Source: Mycolicibacterium chlorophenolicum
Lineage (GTDB): Bacteria > Actinomycetota > Actinomycetes > Mycobacteriales > Mycobacteriaceae
Length of the DNA: 64,000 bases
Assembly: GCF_001044235.1 (NCBI RefSeq)
Contig: NZ_JYNL01000030.1
Span: 362,881 to 426,880 of the forward strand
Direction: 5' to 3'
Below, in pieces: positions 17,823 through 26,384 of this stretch; within the stretch, counting starts at the first letter, position 1; every line of letters starts with the position of its first letter. The translations under genes were made by a program, and so were the position numbers. The notes under the pieces were generated by a model. That model was not told the DNA's origin, did not search any database, and saw only the letters and a program-made list of their open reading frames with translations.

Positions 17823-19037
17823 TTATCCCGCCCGTGCGGTGACCGGGTGCAATCGGCCCTGCGGCGGGTCCGACGGACGGGCGACGCGCGGCGTGGACGG
17901 CTCGATCATCTTCCGCATCCAGCGGCGCGCGGGCTCTTCGACGACGTGGTACAGCAGCGCAGCCAGCACACCGGCGAACAGCACGAGACCGAGCACCGCG
18001 AACTTCGCCGACCAGCTGGGCGTCAGCGTGATCCCGAACTGCTGGATCGCCCAGTTCCACGCGGTGTGCACGATCTCGTGGACCATGTACAGCCCGAACG
18101 AGATGTGGCCCAGGTACACCATCACCGGGGTCGACAGCAGGGCGGGCAGCGAGCCCGCCCCGATCGACAGCGCGATGACCAGCGGCACGAACAGCACGTC
18201 GACCAGCCCGCCGGCATCGAGCATGTCCTGGGGCGGGTACGCGTCGAGCAGGTACAGCCCGCCGATGATGATGACGACGAGCGCGACGGACGCGAGGCCG
18301 GCGGCCTGCCGACTGCGGTCCGACAGCTGCAGCCTGCGCACCGCGGCGCAGGCCAGCGCCCCGGCGGTGAATTGCATGACGATCCGCGGCAGCCAGCTCC
18401 ACGGCGTGTAGAAGACGCCGTGGGCGAGCAGCAGAAGCGTCGGGGCCAGCGCGGCCGCGACCGCGAGCCAGATCAACCCGCGCGCCCGCGTCACCGCGGC
18501 GATGCGGAACACCACCAGCACGAGCCCGCCGAAGAGCAGGTAGGCCAGCCACTCCGCGCTGATCGACCAGGCCGGCCCGTCCCAGCTCGACCCGTCGAAG
18601 AACGGCTGGAACCACAGCTGAACGAGCAGCACCTGCTTGAGCCAGCTCAGGGCGTTCAGTGACCCGATGACGTCCGGGGGCAGCGGGAACCGGCCGACAT
18701 AGAGGGTGAACACGGCGAACGCCGCGGCCAGATGCATCGTCACCAGATACACCGGCCACACCCGCGCCAGCCGCAGCCACAGGAACCGCAGCGTCGACCG
18801 CGTCGACCAGGACTCCCCCATCCGGTCCAGGTAGTTCCACGTCAGGACGAATCCGCTGAGGATGAAGAACAGGTCGACGCCCTGGGCACCCGCGTTGAGC
18901 ACCGGGGCCAGCGCGTCGCGGAACCCCGGGGACGCCTCGGCGAGCAGCGGACGAAAATGGAAGAGGACGACCCACACGGCGGCCACGATGCGCAGCCCCG
19001 ACAGGGCCTTGATCTCACCGGTGCGCACACGACTCAT
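17823..19037 (-). CDS. Acyltransferase 3 membrane protein
   Basis: 404-residue integral membrane acyltransferase of the OafA/YrhL (AT3) family, which moves acyl groups from acyl-CoA across the membrane to sugars. It starts with IKALSGLRIVAAVWVVLFHF, containing the RxxA and catalytic His motifs, followed by GVDLFFILSGFVL (FxxSGF) and about ten membrane helices, then a basic cytoplasmic tail (EEPARRWMRKMI). No SGNH domain is fused at the C-terminus, but an exported SGNH hydrolase is encoded 62 bp downstream. The acceptor is unknown; arabinogalactan, lipoarabinomannan or glycolipids are possibilities. Confidence 0.9.
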   Translation of the reverse strand: MSRVRTGEIKALSGLRIVAAVWVVLFHFRPLLAEASPGFRDALAPVLNAGAQGVDLFFILSGFVLTWNYLDRMGESWSTRSTLRFLWLRLARVWPVYLVTMHLAAAFAVFTLYVGRFPLPPDVIGSLNALSWLKQVLLVQLWFQPFFDGSSWDGPAWSISAEWLAYLLFGGLVLVVFRIAAVTRARGLIWLAVAAALAPTLLLLAHGVFYTPWSWLPRIVMQFTAGALACAAVRRLQLSDRSRQAAGLASVALVVIIIGGLYLLDAYPPQDMLDAGGLVDVLFVPLVIALSIGAGSLPALLSTPVMVYLGHISFGLYMVHEIVHTAWNWAIQQFGITLTPSWSAKFAVLGLVLFAGVLAALLYHVVEEPARRWMRKMIEPSTPRVARPSDPPQGRLHPVTARAG

Positions 19038-19282
19038 TTCGTCTCGAGAACAGAAGCAGTCGTCGACGACGTCGGCCGGAAGGGCGGTGGTGCTCGCCGC
19101 CTCCCCCCGACGGAAACGCCGGCGACCGGTCGCAGGCTACCAGCGCGGGCTGGCAGAACGCGTGCCGCAACGCCGCCGCCGGGAGGATGTCCACGGCGTC
19201 GAGGGCCCCGGGTATTCTCAGGAAATTGTCAATCGAACATGCCAGCGCGCGCGGTGGGGCGCGACGGAAAGTGCCGGGACGC

Positions 19283-20464
19283 ATGCACGTCCCGGATGAC
19301 GGTGGCCACTTGTCGCTGCTCCTCGTCGAGGACGACCGGGCCGACGCGATCCTGGTCGAGGAATTGATCGCCGACGCCGGTGTGGCCATCGGCGTCGTGT
19401 GGGCCGAGTCGATGGCCAAGGCCGAGCAGGTGATCGCCACGGCGCGCCCGGATTGCGTGCTGCTGGACCTGCACCTGCACGACACCGACGGGATCGCCGG
19501 CCTGGCCCGCATCGCCGAACGGGACGCGACGATTCCGGTCGTCGTGCTCACCGGTCTGAACGACGAGCACGTCGCGTCGGTGGCGGTGGCTTCGGGGGCG
19601 CAGGACTATCTGGTGAAGGGCCGCGTCGATCCCGAGACGCTGCGCCGGGCCGTGCTCTACGCGATCGAGCGCAAGCGCGCCGAGCTGACCGCGGTGGATC
19701 TGCACGCCACCCAGTTGCGGGAACGGGAGAACGCCCGGCTGGAGCGCGGTCTGCTGCCTTCGCCGCTGCTGCTCGACGATCCGGGTGTCGACATCGTCAC
19801 CCAGTACCGGCCCAGCCGGCAGAACGCGCTGCTCGGCGGGGACTTCTACGACTTCGTGCAGACCCCCGACCGCACCGTGCACGTGATGATCGGCGACGTC
19901 GCCGGCCACGGTCCCGACGAGGCCGCGCTCGGGGTGGCGCTGCGCATCGCGTGGCGGGCGCTGACGTTCGCCGGGCTGCGCGGTGCCGACCGGATGCGGC
20001 AGCTCGAACGGATCCTGCGTGCCGAGCGGGCCGGCAAGGGCATCTTCGCCACGGTATTGAGCCTGGCCATCCCGCCGGAGGGGTCGTTGGTGACGGCGGT
20101 CCGGGCGGGCCACCCGGGCATGCTGCTGCACGGGCGCGGCACGGTCGAGTGGGTGGAACCGGCCGGCGGGCCCGCGCTGGGCCTGCATGCCGGGGACTGG
20201 ACGCCGCAGCAGGTGGAACTGCCGCCCGGCGCGGGGCTGGTGCTGCTCACCGACGGCCTGTTCGAGGGGCACGTCGGGCGGGGCAACGAACGGCTCGGCG
20301 AGGCGGGCCTGCTGGAGCTGGCCCGGACGCTGGCGCACCTGCCCGGCCGGGAGTTCGTCGAGGCGCTGATCACCTCCGTCGAGGACCGCGCCCACTCCCA
20401 CGGCGGCATCGCCGACGACATCGCGGTGGTGCGGGTGGAAAGGACGGGACGCGATGAGTCCTGA
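19283..20464 (+). CDS. RsbU-type PP2C phosphatase with N-terminal receiver domain
   Basis: 393-residue response regulator with a PPM-type Ser/Thr phosphatase output. The receiver occupies residues 10-130 with phospho-acceptor Asp62 (DCVLLDLHLHD) and DYLVKGR near the end. A coiled linker (IERKRAELTAVDLHATQLRERENARLE, split here by domains) leads to the SpoIIE/PP2C domain with LLGGDFYDFV, IGDVAGHGPDEA, LLTDGLFEG and DDIAVV metal-site motifs. Such proteins dephosphorylate an anti-anti-sigma factor. The ATG at 19283 is chosen over upstream ATG 19187, which adds low-complexity sequence. It overlaps the kinase gene by 11 bp. Confidence 0.9.
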   Translation: MHVPDDGGHLSLLLVEDDRADAILVEELIADAGVAIGVVWAESMAKAEQVIATARPDCVLLDLHLHDTDGIAGLARIAERDATIPVVVLTGLNDEHVASVAVASGAQDYLVKGRVDPETLRRAVLYAIERKRAELTAVDLHATQLRERENARLERGLLPSPLLLDDPGVDIVTQYRPSRQNALLGGDFYDFVQTPDRTVHVMIGDVAGHGPDEAALGVALRIAWRALTFAGLRGADRMRQLERILRAERAGKGIFATVLSLAIPPEGSLVTAVRAGHPGMLLHGRGTVEWVEPAGGPALGLHAGDWTPQQVELPPGAGLVLLTDGLFEGHVGRGNERLGEAGLLELARTLAHLPGREFVEALITSVEDRAHSHGGIADDIAVVRVERTGRDES

Positions 20465-22037
20465 TCAACGCGGGATGCGGGCTCTCACGGTCGAGGGCTG
20501 GCAGTACCTGGTGCTGTCGATCATGGCCGCGGTGGTGCTCGCCGGCGCTGTCACCACGGCGGTGCTGCTGCACCGCACCGATCAGGTGTCCAATCAGATC
20601 ACCAACAACGTCGGACCCGCGCGGGTGGCGGCCTACCAGCTGCAGGCCGCGCTGCGCGACCAGGAGACCGCGGTCCGCGGCTACGTCATCGCCGCCGACC
20701 CCCAGTTCCTTGAGCCGTACAACAGCGGCCGTGAGGTCGAGGCGCAGGCGTCGGCCGCGCTGCGGCAGTTCGAGCAGAAGCGGCCCGATCTGCTCGACGA
20801 TCTCGACGAGATCGAGCAGGCCTCCGGGTCCTGGCGGACGAACTACGCCGAACCCGTCGTCGCCGCGGTGAAGCCGGGGCAGCGCAACACCGTCTCCGCC
20901 GCGCTGACCGAGGTCGGGAAGTCCGAATTCGACCGTCTGCGGGTGCTTTTCGATCGCCAGAACGCGAATCTGTTGCAGGCCCGCAACGACGGCCTCGCCG
21001 AACTGCATTCGATCAGCGCGTGGCGCAACGGGGTGCTGATCGCGATGCTGGTGGCGTTCATCGCGACGATGGTGGTCCTGGCGGTGCTGCTGCGGCGCGC
21101 ACTGGTGCGCCCGCTGAACCGGTTGGCCGCGGCGTGCCGACGTGTCGCCGAGGGGAACTTCGGTGAACGGATCGTGCCGCAGGGTCCCCGGGACATCCGG
21201 TTGATCGCGATCGACGTGGAGAACATGCGCCAGCGCATCGTCGAGGAGTTGGAGGCGTCGCGGGCGGCCACCGAGGCGCTCGACGAGCACGCCGAGGAGT
21301 TGCGCCGTTCCAACGCCGAACTCGAGCAGTTCGCGTATGTGGCGTCGCACGATCTGCAGGAGCCGCTGCGCAAGGTCGCCTCCTTCTGCCAGCTGCTGGA
21401 GAAGCGTTACGGCGACAAGCTCGACGAGCGGGGCACCGAGTACATCGGGTTCGCCGTCGACGGCGCGAAGCGCATGCAGATCCTGATCAACGACCTGCTG
21501 ACGTTCTCGCGGGTCGGCCGCCTCAACGCCACCGAGACGGACGTCGACCTCGACACGGTGCTCGACGCCGCGCTGAGTAACGTGGCGACGTCGATCGAGG
21601 AGACCGGCGCGGTGATCGAGCGGCCGGCCGGGGGGCTGCCCACGATCAAGGGCGACCCGACGTTGTTGACGATGCTGTGGCAGAACCTGGTGGGCAACGC
21701 CGTGAAATTCCGCCGCGAGGGCGTGGCGCCCACGGTGGTGATCGACTGCGCACGGGGATCCGGTGAGACCGAGGAATGGTGGTTCTCGGTGACGGACAAC
21801 GGAATCGGCATCGCCGCGGAGTTCTCCGAGAAGGTCTTCGTGATCTTCCAGCGGCTGCACGGCCGGGACGCCTACACGGGCACCGGCATCGGTCTGGCAC
21901 TGTGCAAGAAGATCGTCGAACACCACGGCGGGACGATCTGGATCGACAACGACTACACCGAGGGCACCCGCTTCCGGTTCACCCTGCCGGTCGCCGTCGA
22001 CAGCCCGGCTGCCCAACTGGAAGGATCGTCGTCATGA
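20454..22037 (+). CDS. CHASE3/HAMP sensor histidine kinase
   Basis: 527-residue membrane histidine kinase. Transmembrane segments are near 19-40 and 192-213, enclosing a CHASE3-like extracytoplasmic helical sensor (RDQETAVRGYVIAADPQF). HAMP (RPLNRLAAACRRVAEGNF) and a coiled coil precede the H box VASHDLQEPLRKV (His299), a phytochrome-kinase type. The N box is NLVGNAVKFR, G1 DNGIGI and G2 GTGIGLALCKK, all intact. Gene overlaps tie it to the PP2C regulator (11 bp) and to the receiver protein (ATGA). The signal is unknown. Confidence 0.92.
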   Translation: MSPDQRGMRALTVEGWQYLVLSIMAAVVLAGAVTTAVLLHRTDQVSNQITNNVGPARVAAYQLQAALRDQETAVRGYVIAADPQFLEPYNSGREVEAQASAALRQFEQKRPDLLDDLDEIEQASGSWRTNYAEPVVAAVKPGQRNTVSAALTEVGKSEFDRLRVLFDRQNANLLQARNDGLAELHSISAWRNGVLIAMLVAFIATMVVLAVLLRRALVRPLNRLAAACRRVAEGNFGERIVPQGPRDIRLIAIDVENMRQRIVEELEASRAATEALDEHAEELRRSNAELEQFAYVASHDLQEPLRKVASFCQLLEKRYGDKLDERGTEYIGFAVDGAKRMQILINDLLTFSRVGRLNATETDVDLDTVLDAALSNVATSIEETGAVIERPAGGLPTIKGDPTLLTMLWQNLVGNAVKFRREGVAPTVVIDCARGSGETEEWWFSVTDNGIGIAAEFSEKVFVIFQRLHGRDAYTGTGIGLALCKKIVEHHGGTIWIDNDYTEGTRFRFTLPVAVDSPAAQLEGSSS

Positions 22038-22474
22038 CACCCGCTGAACGCGCCATCGACGTGCTGCTGATCGAGGACGACCCGGGAGACGAGCTGATCA
22101 CCCGGGAAGCTTTCGAGCACAACAAGATCAAGAACAATCTGCACGTCGCACACGACGGCGAGGAGGGTCTGGACTTCCTCTACCGGCGCGGACAGTACGA
22201 GGGGGCGCCCCGGCCGGACCTGGTGCTGCTCGATCTGAACCTGCCCAAGTACGACGGGCGCCAGCTGCTCGAGACCATCAAGTCCGACCCCGACCTGAGC
22301 CACATCCCGGTCGTCGTGCTGACCACCTCCTCGGCCGAGGAGGACATCCTGCGCAGCTACAAGCTGCATGCCAACGCCTACGTGACCAAGCCGGTCGACC
22401 TCGACCAGTTCATGAACGCGGTCCGCCAGATCGACGAGTTCTTCGTCCAGGTGGTCCGGCTGCCGCAGTTCTGA
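22034..22474 (+). CDS. Stand-alone receiver protein, Rcp1 type
   Basis: 146-residue single receiver domain, like the Rcp1 class paired with phytochrome-type kinases. DVLLIEDDPGDELITREAF gives the acidic pocket, Asp67 in LVLLDLNLP is the acceptor, followed by VVVLTTSSAEEDI and AYVTKPVDL (Lys near 120). It has no output domain, so it probably relays phosphate or acts by protein contact, perhaps toward the PP2C regulator encoded first in the operon. The ATG overlaps the kinase stop. Confidence 0.92.
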   Translation: MTPAERAIDVLLIEDDPGDELITREAFEHNKIKNNLHVAHDGEEGLDFLYRRGQYEGAPRPDLVLLDLNLPKYDGRQLLETIKSDPDLSHIPVVVLTTSSAEEDILRSYKLHANAYVTKPVDLDQFMNAVRQIDEFFVQVVRLPQF

Positions 22475-22475
22475 G

Positions 22476-23609
22476 GTGGACCTCCCGCGGCCCGACACCA
22501 CGACGGCGCACCTCGCCGACGTGACCCCGTCGGTGCTGGCGGCCATGGGGGTCGCGGGCTTCGAGCCGCGCATCGCGCTGCCGTATGACGTGGGTGGGGC
22601 GTGTGTGCTGCTCGTCGACGGCCTGGGAGCCGACCTGCTCGACGCGCACACCGCCGACGCGCCGTTCCTGGCCGGCCTGCGGGGACCCAGCCTGCACGTG
22701 GGGTTTCCGGCGACGACGGCGGCCGGGCTGGCCGCCGTCGGCACGGGGTGCCGTTCCGGTGAGCACGCCGTGGTGGGGATGTCGTTCCGGCTGCCCGACG
22801 TCGGCGTGATCAACGCGCTGCGGTGGCGTCCGCATCCGTGGGGCGACGATCTGCGCGACCGCGCCGTGCCGGAGCAGGTGCAGCCGCGCGCGACGGTGTT
22901 CGAGCGGGCCACCTCGGCCGGTGTCGCGGTCAGCGTGATCTCCGCCGCGGAGTTCGCCGGCTCGGGCCTGACGCGGGCGGTGCTGCGCGGCGGCCGCTAC
23001 CGGGGTGTCCATGCGATCGGCGACCTGGTGGCCGAGATCGGGACCACCATCGCCGAGCGCGGGTTCTGTTACGCCTACCACGCCGACCTGGATCTGGTCG
23101 GGCACCTGCACGGCCCAGGATCCGACGCGTGGCGGATGCAGCTGCGGCAGGTGGACCTGCTGGTCGAGTCCATCGCCGACGCCCTGCCGCGCGGCGGGCT
23201 GCTGGCCGTGGTGGCCGATCACGGCATGGTGGCTCTCGGCGAGGACGTGGTGGACGCCGACGCCGAACCGCGCCTGCACGACGGGGTCGTCGCCCTCGGC
23301 GGCGAGGTGCGCGCACGGCACGTCTACACCCGCGACGGCGCATCCACCGACGTGCTGGCCACCTGGCGCGAATTCCTCGGGCCGCGGGCGTGGGTGGTGA
23401 CACGCGAGGAAGCGGTCGCGGCGGGATGGTTCGGCGAGCGGGTCACCGACGACGCCCGGTCGCGGATCGGTGACATCGTGGTGGCCGCGCGGGGAACCTC
23501 GGGGGTGCTGCGCCGCACCGTCGAGCCCGTCGAATCATCACTGGTGGGTCAGCACGGATCGCTGACGCCGGCCGAGCAGCGCGTCCCGCTGCTGCTTGCT
23601 CATCGCTGA
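22476..23609 (+). CDS. Alkaline-phosphatase-superfamily phosphodiesterase
   Basis: 377-residue protein of the nucleotide pyrophosphatase/phosphodiesterase branch of the alkaline phosphatase superfamily. Metal-site motifs are LLVDGLGADLL, the nucleophile Thr in HVGFPATTAAGLAAVGTG, DLDLVGHLHGPGSDAW and VVADHGMV, followed by a late QHGSLTP His. It lacks a signal peptide, so it acts in the cytoplasm. The GTG start comes one base after the receiver stop; co-transcription with the signalling operon is likely but a functional link is not evident. Confidence 0.87.
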   Translation: MDLPRPDTTTAHLADVTPSVLAAMGVAGFEPRIALPYDVGGACVLLVDGLGADLLDAHTADAPFLAGLRGPSLHVGFPATTAAGLAAVGTGCRSGEHAVVGMSFRLPDVGVINALRWRPHPWGDDLRDRAVPEQVQPRATVFERATSAGVAVSVISAAEFAGSGLTRAVLRGGRYRGVHAIGDLVAEIGTTIAERGFCYAYHADLDLVGHLHGPGSDAWRMQLRQVDLLVESIADALPRGGLLAVVADHGMVALGEDVVDADAEPRLHDGVVALGGEVRARHVYTRDGASTDVLATWREFLGPRAWVVTREEAVAAGWFGERVTDDARSRIGDIVVAARGTSGVLRRTVEPVESSLVGQHGSLTPAEQRVPLLLAHR

Positions 23610-23772
23610 CGTCAAAAGCATTGCTTCGCAACATCATTCGATAGTTTTGGTGAGTTTCTGAATCGATCTCTCGCGCAACCATTTTCGTGACATTCGGCGC
23701 GCTTGCGCACGTATTGTGCCCGCCGTCACAGATTTTGGCCGTATTAGAGACCCTCTGCTAGCGTCCGGCCGC

Positions 23773-24339
23773 ATGTATGAACTCGCCACACTCTTGACGC
23801 TCGTCAACCAGGTGTCGGGAACGCCGTACATCTCCGGCGGTGACTCCCCGTCCGGGACCGACTGCTCCGGCCTGGTGTCGTGGGTCACGAACGCCGCGAC
23901 CGGCAGGCCCGTCTACGGTGACCGCTTCAACACCGGCAACATCGAGGGCGCACTGCGTGCACGGGGCTTCCAGTACGGGACCCAGCCCGGTGCCCTGGTG
24001 GTCGGCTGGAACCGCGGCCACACCGCCGTGACGCTGCCCGACGGCACCCCGGTGTCGTCCGGCGAAGGCGGCGGCGTCAAGGTCGGCGGTGGTGGCGCCT
24101 ACCAGAGCCAGTTCACCCACCACATGTACCTGCCCGCGCCGGCGGCCGCCGACGTACCGCCCCCAGCAGACCCTCTGCTCTCGCCGCCGATGGCTCCCCC
24201 GCCACCGCCCGCGCCGGTCGTGCTGATGGGCCAGGAGGCGCCGGCCCCGCCCCCGCCGCCGCCCGGCGACCCGCTGCTCCCGCCGCCGCCCCCTCCCGGC
24301 GACCCGCTGCTGCCGCCGCCGCCCCCGCCGGCGGGGTGA
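23773..24339 (+). CDS. NlpC/P60 endopeptidase-like protein with Pro-rich tail
   Basis: 188-residue NlpC/P60-type cysteine peptidase expected to cleave peptidoglycan stem peptides. The catalytic Cys31 is in GTDCSGLVSW and the His83 in NRGHTAVTLPDG; both are intact. The domain starts at residue 1 with MYELATLLTLVNQV and no classical signal peptide, so the route to the wall is unclear. The last 65 residues are Pro-rich with PPPPPPGDPLL repeats. A TAGCGT box 8 nt upstream of the ATG at 23773 favours this start over the GTG at 23716. The 163-bp region upstream is AT-rich. Confidence 0.85.
   Translation: MYELATLLTLVNQVSGTPYISGGDSPSGTDCSGLVSWVTNAATGRPVYGDRFNTGNIEGALRARGFQYGTQPGALVVGWNRGHTAVTLPDGTPVSSGEGGGVKVGGGGAYQSQFTHHMYLPAPAAADVPPPADPLLSPPMAPPPPPAPVVLMGQEAPAPPPPPPGDPLLPPPPPPGDPLLPPPPPPAG
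24247..24330 (+). repeat. 33-bp tandem repeat encoding PPPPPPGDPLL
   Basis: Two and a half in-frame copies of a 33-bp unit make the polyproline tail of the NlpC/P60 protein. Third-base differences between copies show it is not a fresh duplication. Polyproline segments like this often serve as rigid spacers through the cell wall. Confidence 0.8.
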
Positions 24340-24363
24340 GCACCGCCCGCTAGCGTCTCTGCC

Positions 24364-25110
24364 GTGATCGTCCTGCTGCCCCCGTCGGAGACCAAGCGCG
24401 CCGGCGGGGACGGACCCGCGCTGGACCTCGAAGCGCTGAGCTCCCCGGAACTGCATCCCGTCCGGGCCGAGCTGATCGACGACCTCGTCGGACTGGCCGC
24501 CGACAGGGACGCCAGCCGCACGGCGCTGGGCCTGTCCGCCGGTCAGGACGCGGAGATCGACCGCAACGCGGCGCTGCGCTCGGCGCCCACGATGCCCGCC
24601 CTGCACCGCTACACCGGCGTGCTGTACGACGCGTTGGACGTGGATTCGCTGCGCGGCGCGTCGGCAGCCCGCGCCGCCGCGCGCCTCGCGGTCGTCTCGG
24701 CGCTGTTCGGACTCGTCCGCGCCGACGACCCGATCCCGGCCTATCGGCTCTCGGCCGGTTCGCGGCTGCCCGGACGCCCCACGCTGGCCGCGCGCTGGCG
24801 GCCGGCCCTCGAGCCCGTGCTGAGCGGGCTGGCCGAGCGGGAACTCGTCGTCGATCTGCGGTCAGGGTCCTACGCGGGACTGGGCAAGGTCCCCGGCGCC
24901 GTCACCGTCGAGGTCGTCGCCGAACGCGCGGACGGTCGCCGCAGCGTGGTCAGTCACTTCAACAAGGCGCACAAGGGACGGCTGGCACGCGCGCTGGCCG
25001 CCACCCGGTCCGAGCCGTCGGATGCGGCCGCCGTCGCCGGGGTCGCGCGCCGCGCGGGCATGCGCGTCGAGCGCCAGGGCGATCACCTCACCGTCGTCGT
25101 CCCGGCGTGA
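24364..25110 (+). CDS. yaaA: YaaA family peroxide stress protein
   Basis: 248-residue YaaA (DUF328/UPF0246) protein; in E. coli YaaA lowers free iron and limits oxidative DNA damage. Hallmarks are the N-terminal LLPPSETK, ALHRYTGVLYDAL, LFGLVRADDPIPAYRLSAG, DLRSGSYAGLGKVPGA and the terminal VVSHFNKAHKGRLARAL. The GTG is 7 nt from TAGCGT, a leaderless arrangement. Length is normal for the family. It converges with the next gene across 21 bp. Confidence 0.92.
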   Translation: MIVLLPPSETKRAGGDGPALDLEALSSPELHPVRAELIDDLVGLAADRDASRTALGLSAGQDAEIDRNAALRSAPTMPALHRYTGVLYDALDVDSLRGASAARAAARLAVVSALFGLVRADDPIPAYRLSAGSRLPGRPTLAARWRPALEPVLSGLAERELVVDLRSGSYAGLGKVPGAVTVEVVAERADGRRSVVSHFNKAHKGRLARALAATRSEPSDAAAVAGVARRAGMRVERQGDHLTVVVPA

Positions 25111-25131
25111 GCGGCCCTGCGCGGCAGCGAC

Positions 25132-25626
25132 TTACAGCGACGCGATGAAGTCCGTGGTGTAGAACTCCTCCGGTTGCTGACTGTTGCTCGCGGGCCGGGT
25201 CAGCGACAACCACGCCCCTGTCGCGCCGGGCATCCTCGGTCCGCGCACGGTCACCGTGCCGGAACCTGCCCCGTCGGTGAACAGCGCGGCGGACGCCACT
25301 CCGGGCGCCCCGTCCCCGCACCCCGCCGCCGAGGTGCGCGGCATCTGGATCAGCCGCACGTCGTAGCGGGTGTTGGGCACGCCGGTGAAGAACGTGACAT
25401 CGGCGGCGACGTCGCCACCCTCGGTCCGCAGCACCGCGGTGGCGCGGCCGTAGTACGAGCCGCCGACGTACTTGATCTGGCTGAAATCGCAGCGGCGGAG
25501 CTTCTCGGCGAACGGCATCACGGCCCCCGCGCTCTCCCCGGACGCCGTGCCGGCGCCCGCCAGCATCGGTCCGGCTGCGACCAGCAGCGCCGCGGCGGTC
25601 ACCGCGGCGCGGGCGATTCGGCGCAT
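25132..25626 (-). CDS. Exported protein of unknown function
   Basis: 164-residue predicted secreted protein. The ATG at 25626 has GAGAGGAC upstream and starts a signal peptide (RRIARAAVTAAALLVAAGPMLAG, cleavage around TASG). The mature domain has two cysteines (RRCDFSQ and AAGCGDG), probably a disulphide, and beta-strand-rich sequence (KYVGGSYYGRATAVLRTEGG, VTFFTGVPNTRYDVRLIQ, GTVTVRGPRM) suggesting a small immunoglobulin-like sandwich. No catalytic motif is seen. The longer frame from 25671 lacks a ribosome site and would spoil the signal peptide. Confidence 0.75.
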   Translation of the reverse strand: MRRIARAAVTAAALLVAAGPMLAGAGTASGESAGAVMPFAEKLRRCDFSQIKYVGGSYYGRATAVLRTEGGDVAADVTFFTGVPNTRYDVRLIQMPRTSAAGCGDGAPGVASAALFTDGAGSGTVTVRGPRMPGATGAWLSLTRPASNSQQPEEFYTTDFIASL

Positions 25627-25747
25627 GGGAGCCGTCCTCTCGGGGATCGGGGCAATCGACAGTACCGTCAAGGTTAGTGGGTCTCACCATCGGCTGCCGC
25701 ACCAGGGCGTTGACGGCGTCCGGCGCGGGAGGTGACACTGTCGCCCG

Positions 25748-25987
25748 ATGTCGACACTGTGGGTCTACCTGCGCATCCAGCTCATGACGTTCGTGTGCGG
25801 GATCGTCGGACCCATCTTCCTGTTCGTCTACTTCGCCGCCCAGCCCGACACCACCATCCGGTGGATGTACTGGTGGGGCCTGCTGATCACCGTCGCCGAC
25901 ATCCTCGTCGCGCTGGCGATCACCGACTCGGTGACCCGCCGGGATCGTGAAACGGCCGCCCGACGCGCAGGCCAGGACGCCTCGTGA
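25748..25987 (+). CDS. Small two-helix membrane protein
   Basis: 79-residue membrane protein with two hydrophobic helices (IQLMTFVCGIVGPIFLFVYF and WWGLLITVADILVALAIT) and a basic tail (TRRDRETAARR) that should stay in the cytoplasm. The function is unknown. Its stop overlaps the next gene's GTG (GTGA), so the two small membrane proteins are translated together and may interact. Confidence 0.7.
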   Translation: MSTLWVYLRIQLMTFVCGIVGPIFLFVYFAAQPDTTIRWMYWWGLLITVADILVALAITDSVTRRDRETAARRAGQDAS

Positions 25988-26337
25988 CCTACCCGGCGCC
26001 CCGGCCGCCCGCACCGCGGTCCGGGGCCGACGTGGCGATCTCCATCGTGGTCCTCGTGCTCACCGTGGTGATGGGCGCCGCGGCGGTGTTCTTCGGGGTG
26101 TTCTCGCTGGCGTTCCTCGATCACTGCCCACCCGAGACCTGCAGCGTCGACGGTGCGGTCAACGCGGTGTTCACCGCGCTGCTGGTCGCCGCCGGCGTCG
26201 GCGTGGTCGGACTGGTGCTCACCGTCGTGGCGCTCATCCGGCGCGCGACCGCATGGCCCTACGCGCTCGCCACGTTCGCGCTCTGCGCGCTGACCCTGTT
26301 CCTCGGCGGGGTCGGCTACGGCGCGGCGGTCGGCTGA
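25984..26337 (+). CDS. Membrane protein with three helices
   Basis: 117-residue integral membrane protein: a Pro-rich cytoplasmic start (YPAPRPPAPRS), then helices near 17-42, 58-84 and 88-113. An extracytoplasmic loop carries two cysteines (DHCPPETCSVDG), a likely disulphide. No family is recognised. GTG at 25984 overlaps the upstream stop by 4 bp. Confidence 0.7.
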   Translation: MTYPAPRPPAPRSGADVAISIVVLVLTVVMGAAAVFFGVFSLAFLDHCPPETCSVDGAVNAVFTALLVAAGVGVVGLVLTVVALIRRATAWPYALATFALCALTLFLGGVGYGAAVG

Positions 26338-26384
26338 GCGCCGCGGAGTTGCCGCGGTGTGCCGCGCCCGCGATGATCCGCGTC

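Noticed and set aside
19210..19215. GGGTAT as a SigF-type -10 before the RsbU-like gene
   Set aside because: Attractive because RsbU acts in such systems, but no GTTT -35 is found at the right spacing.
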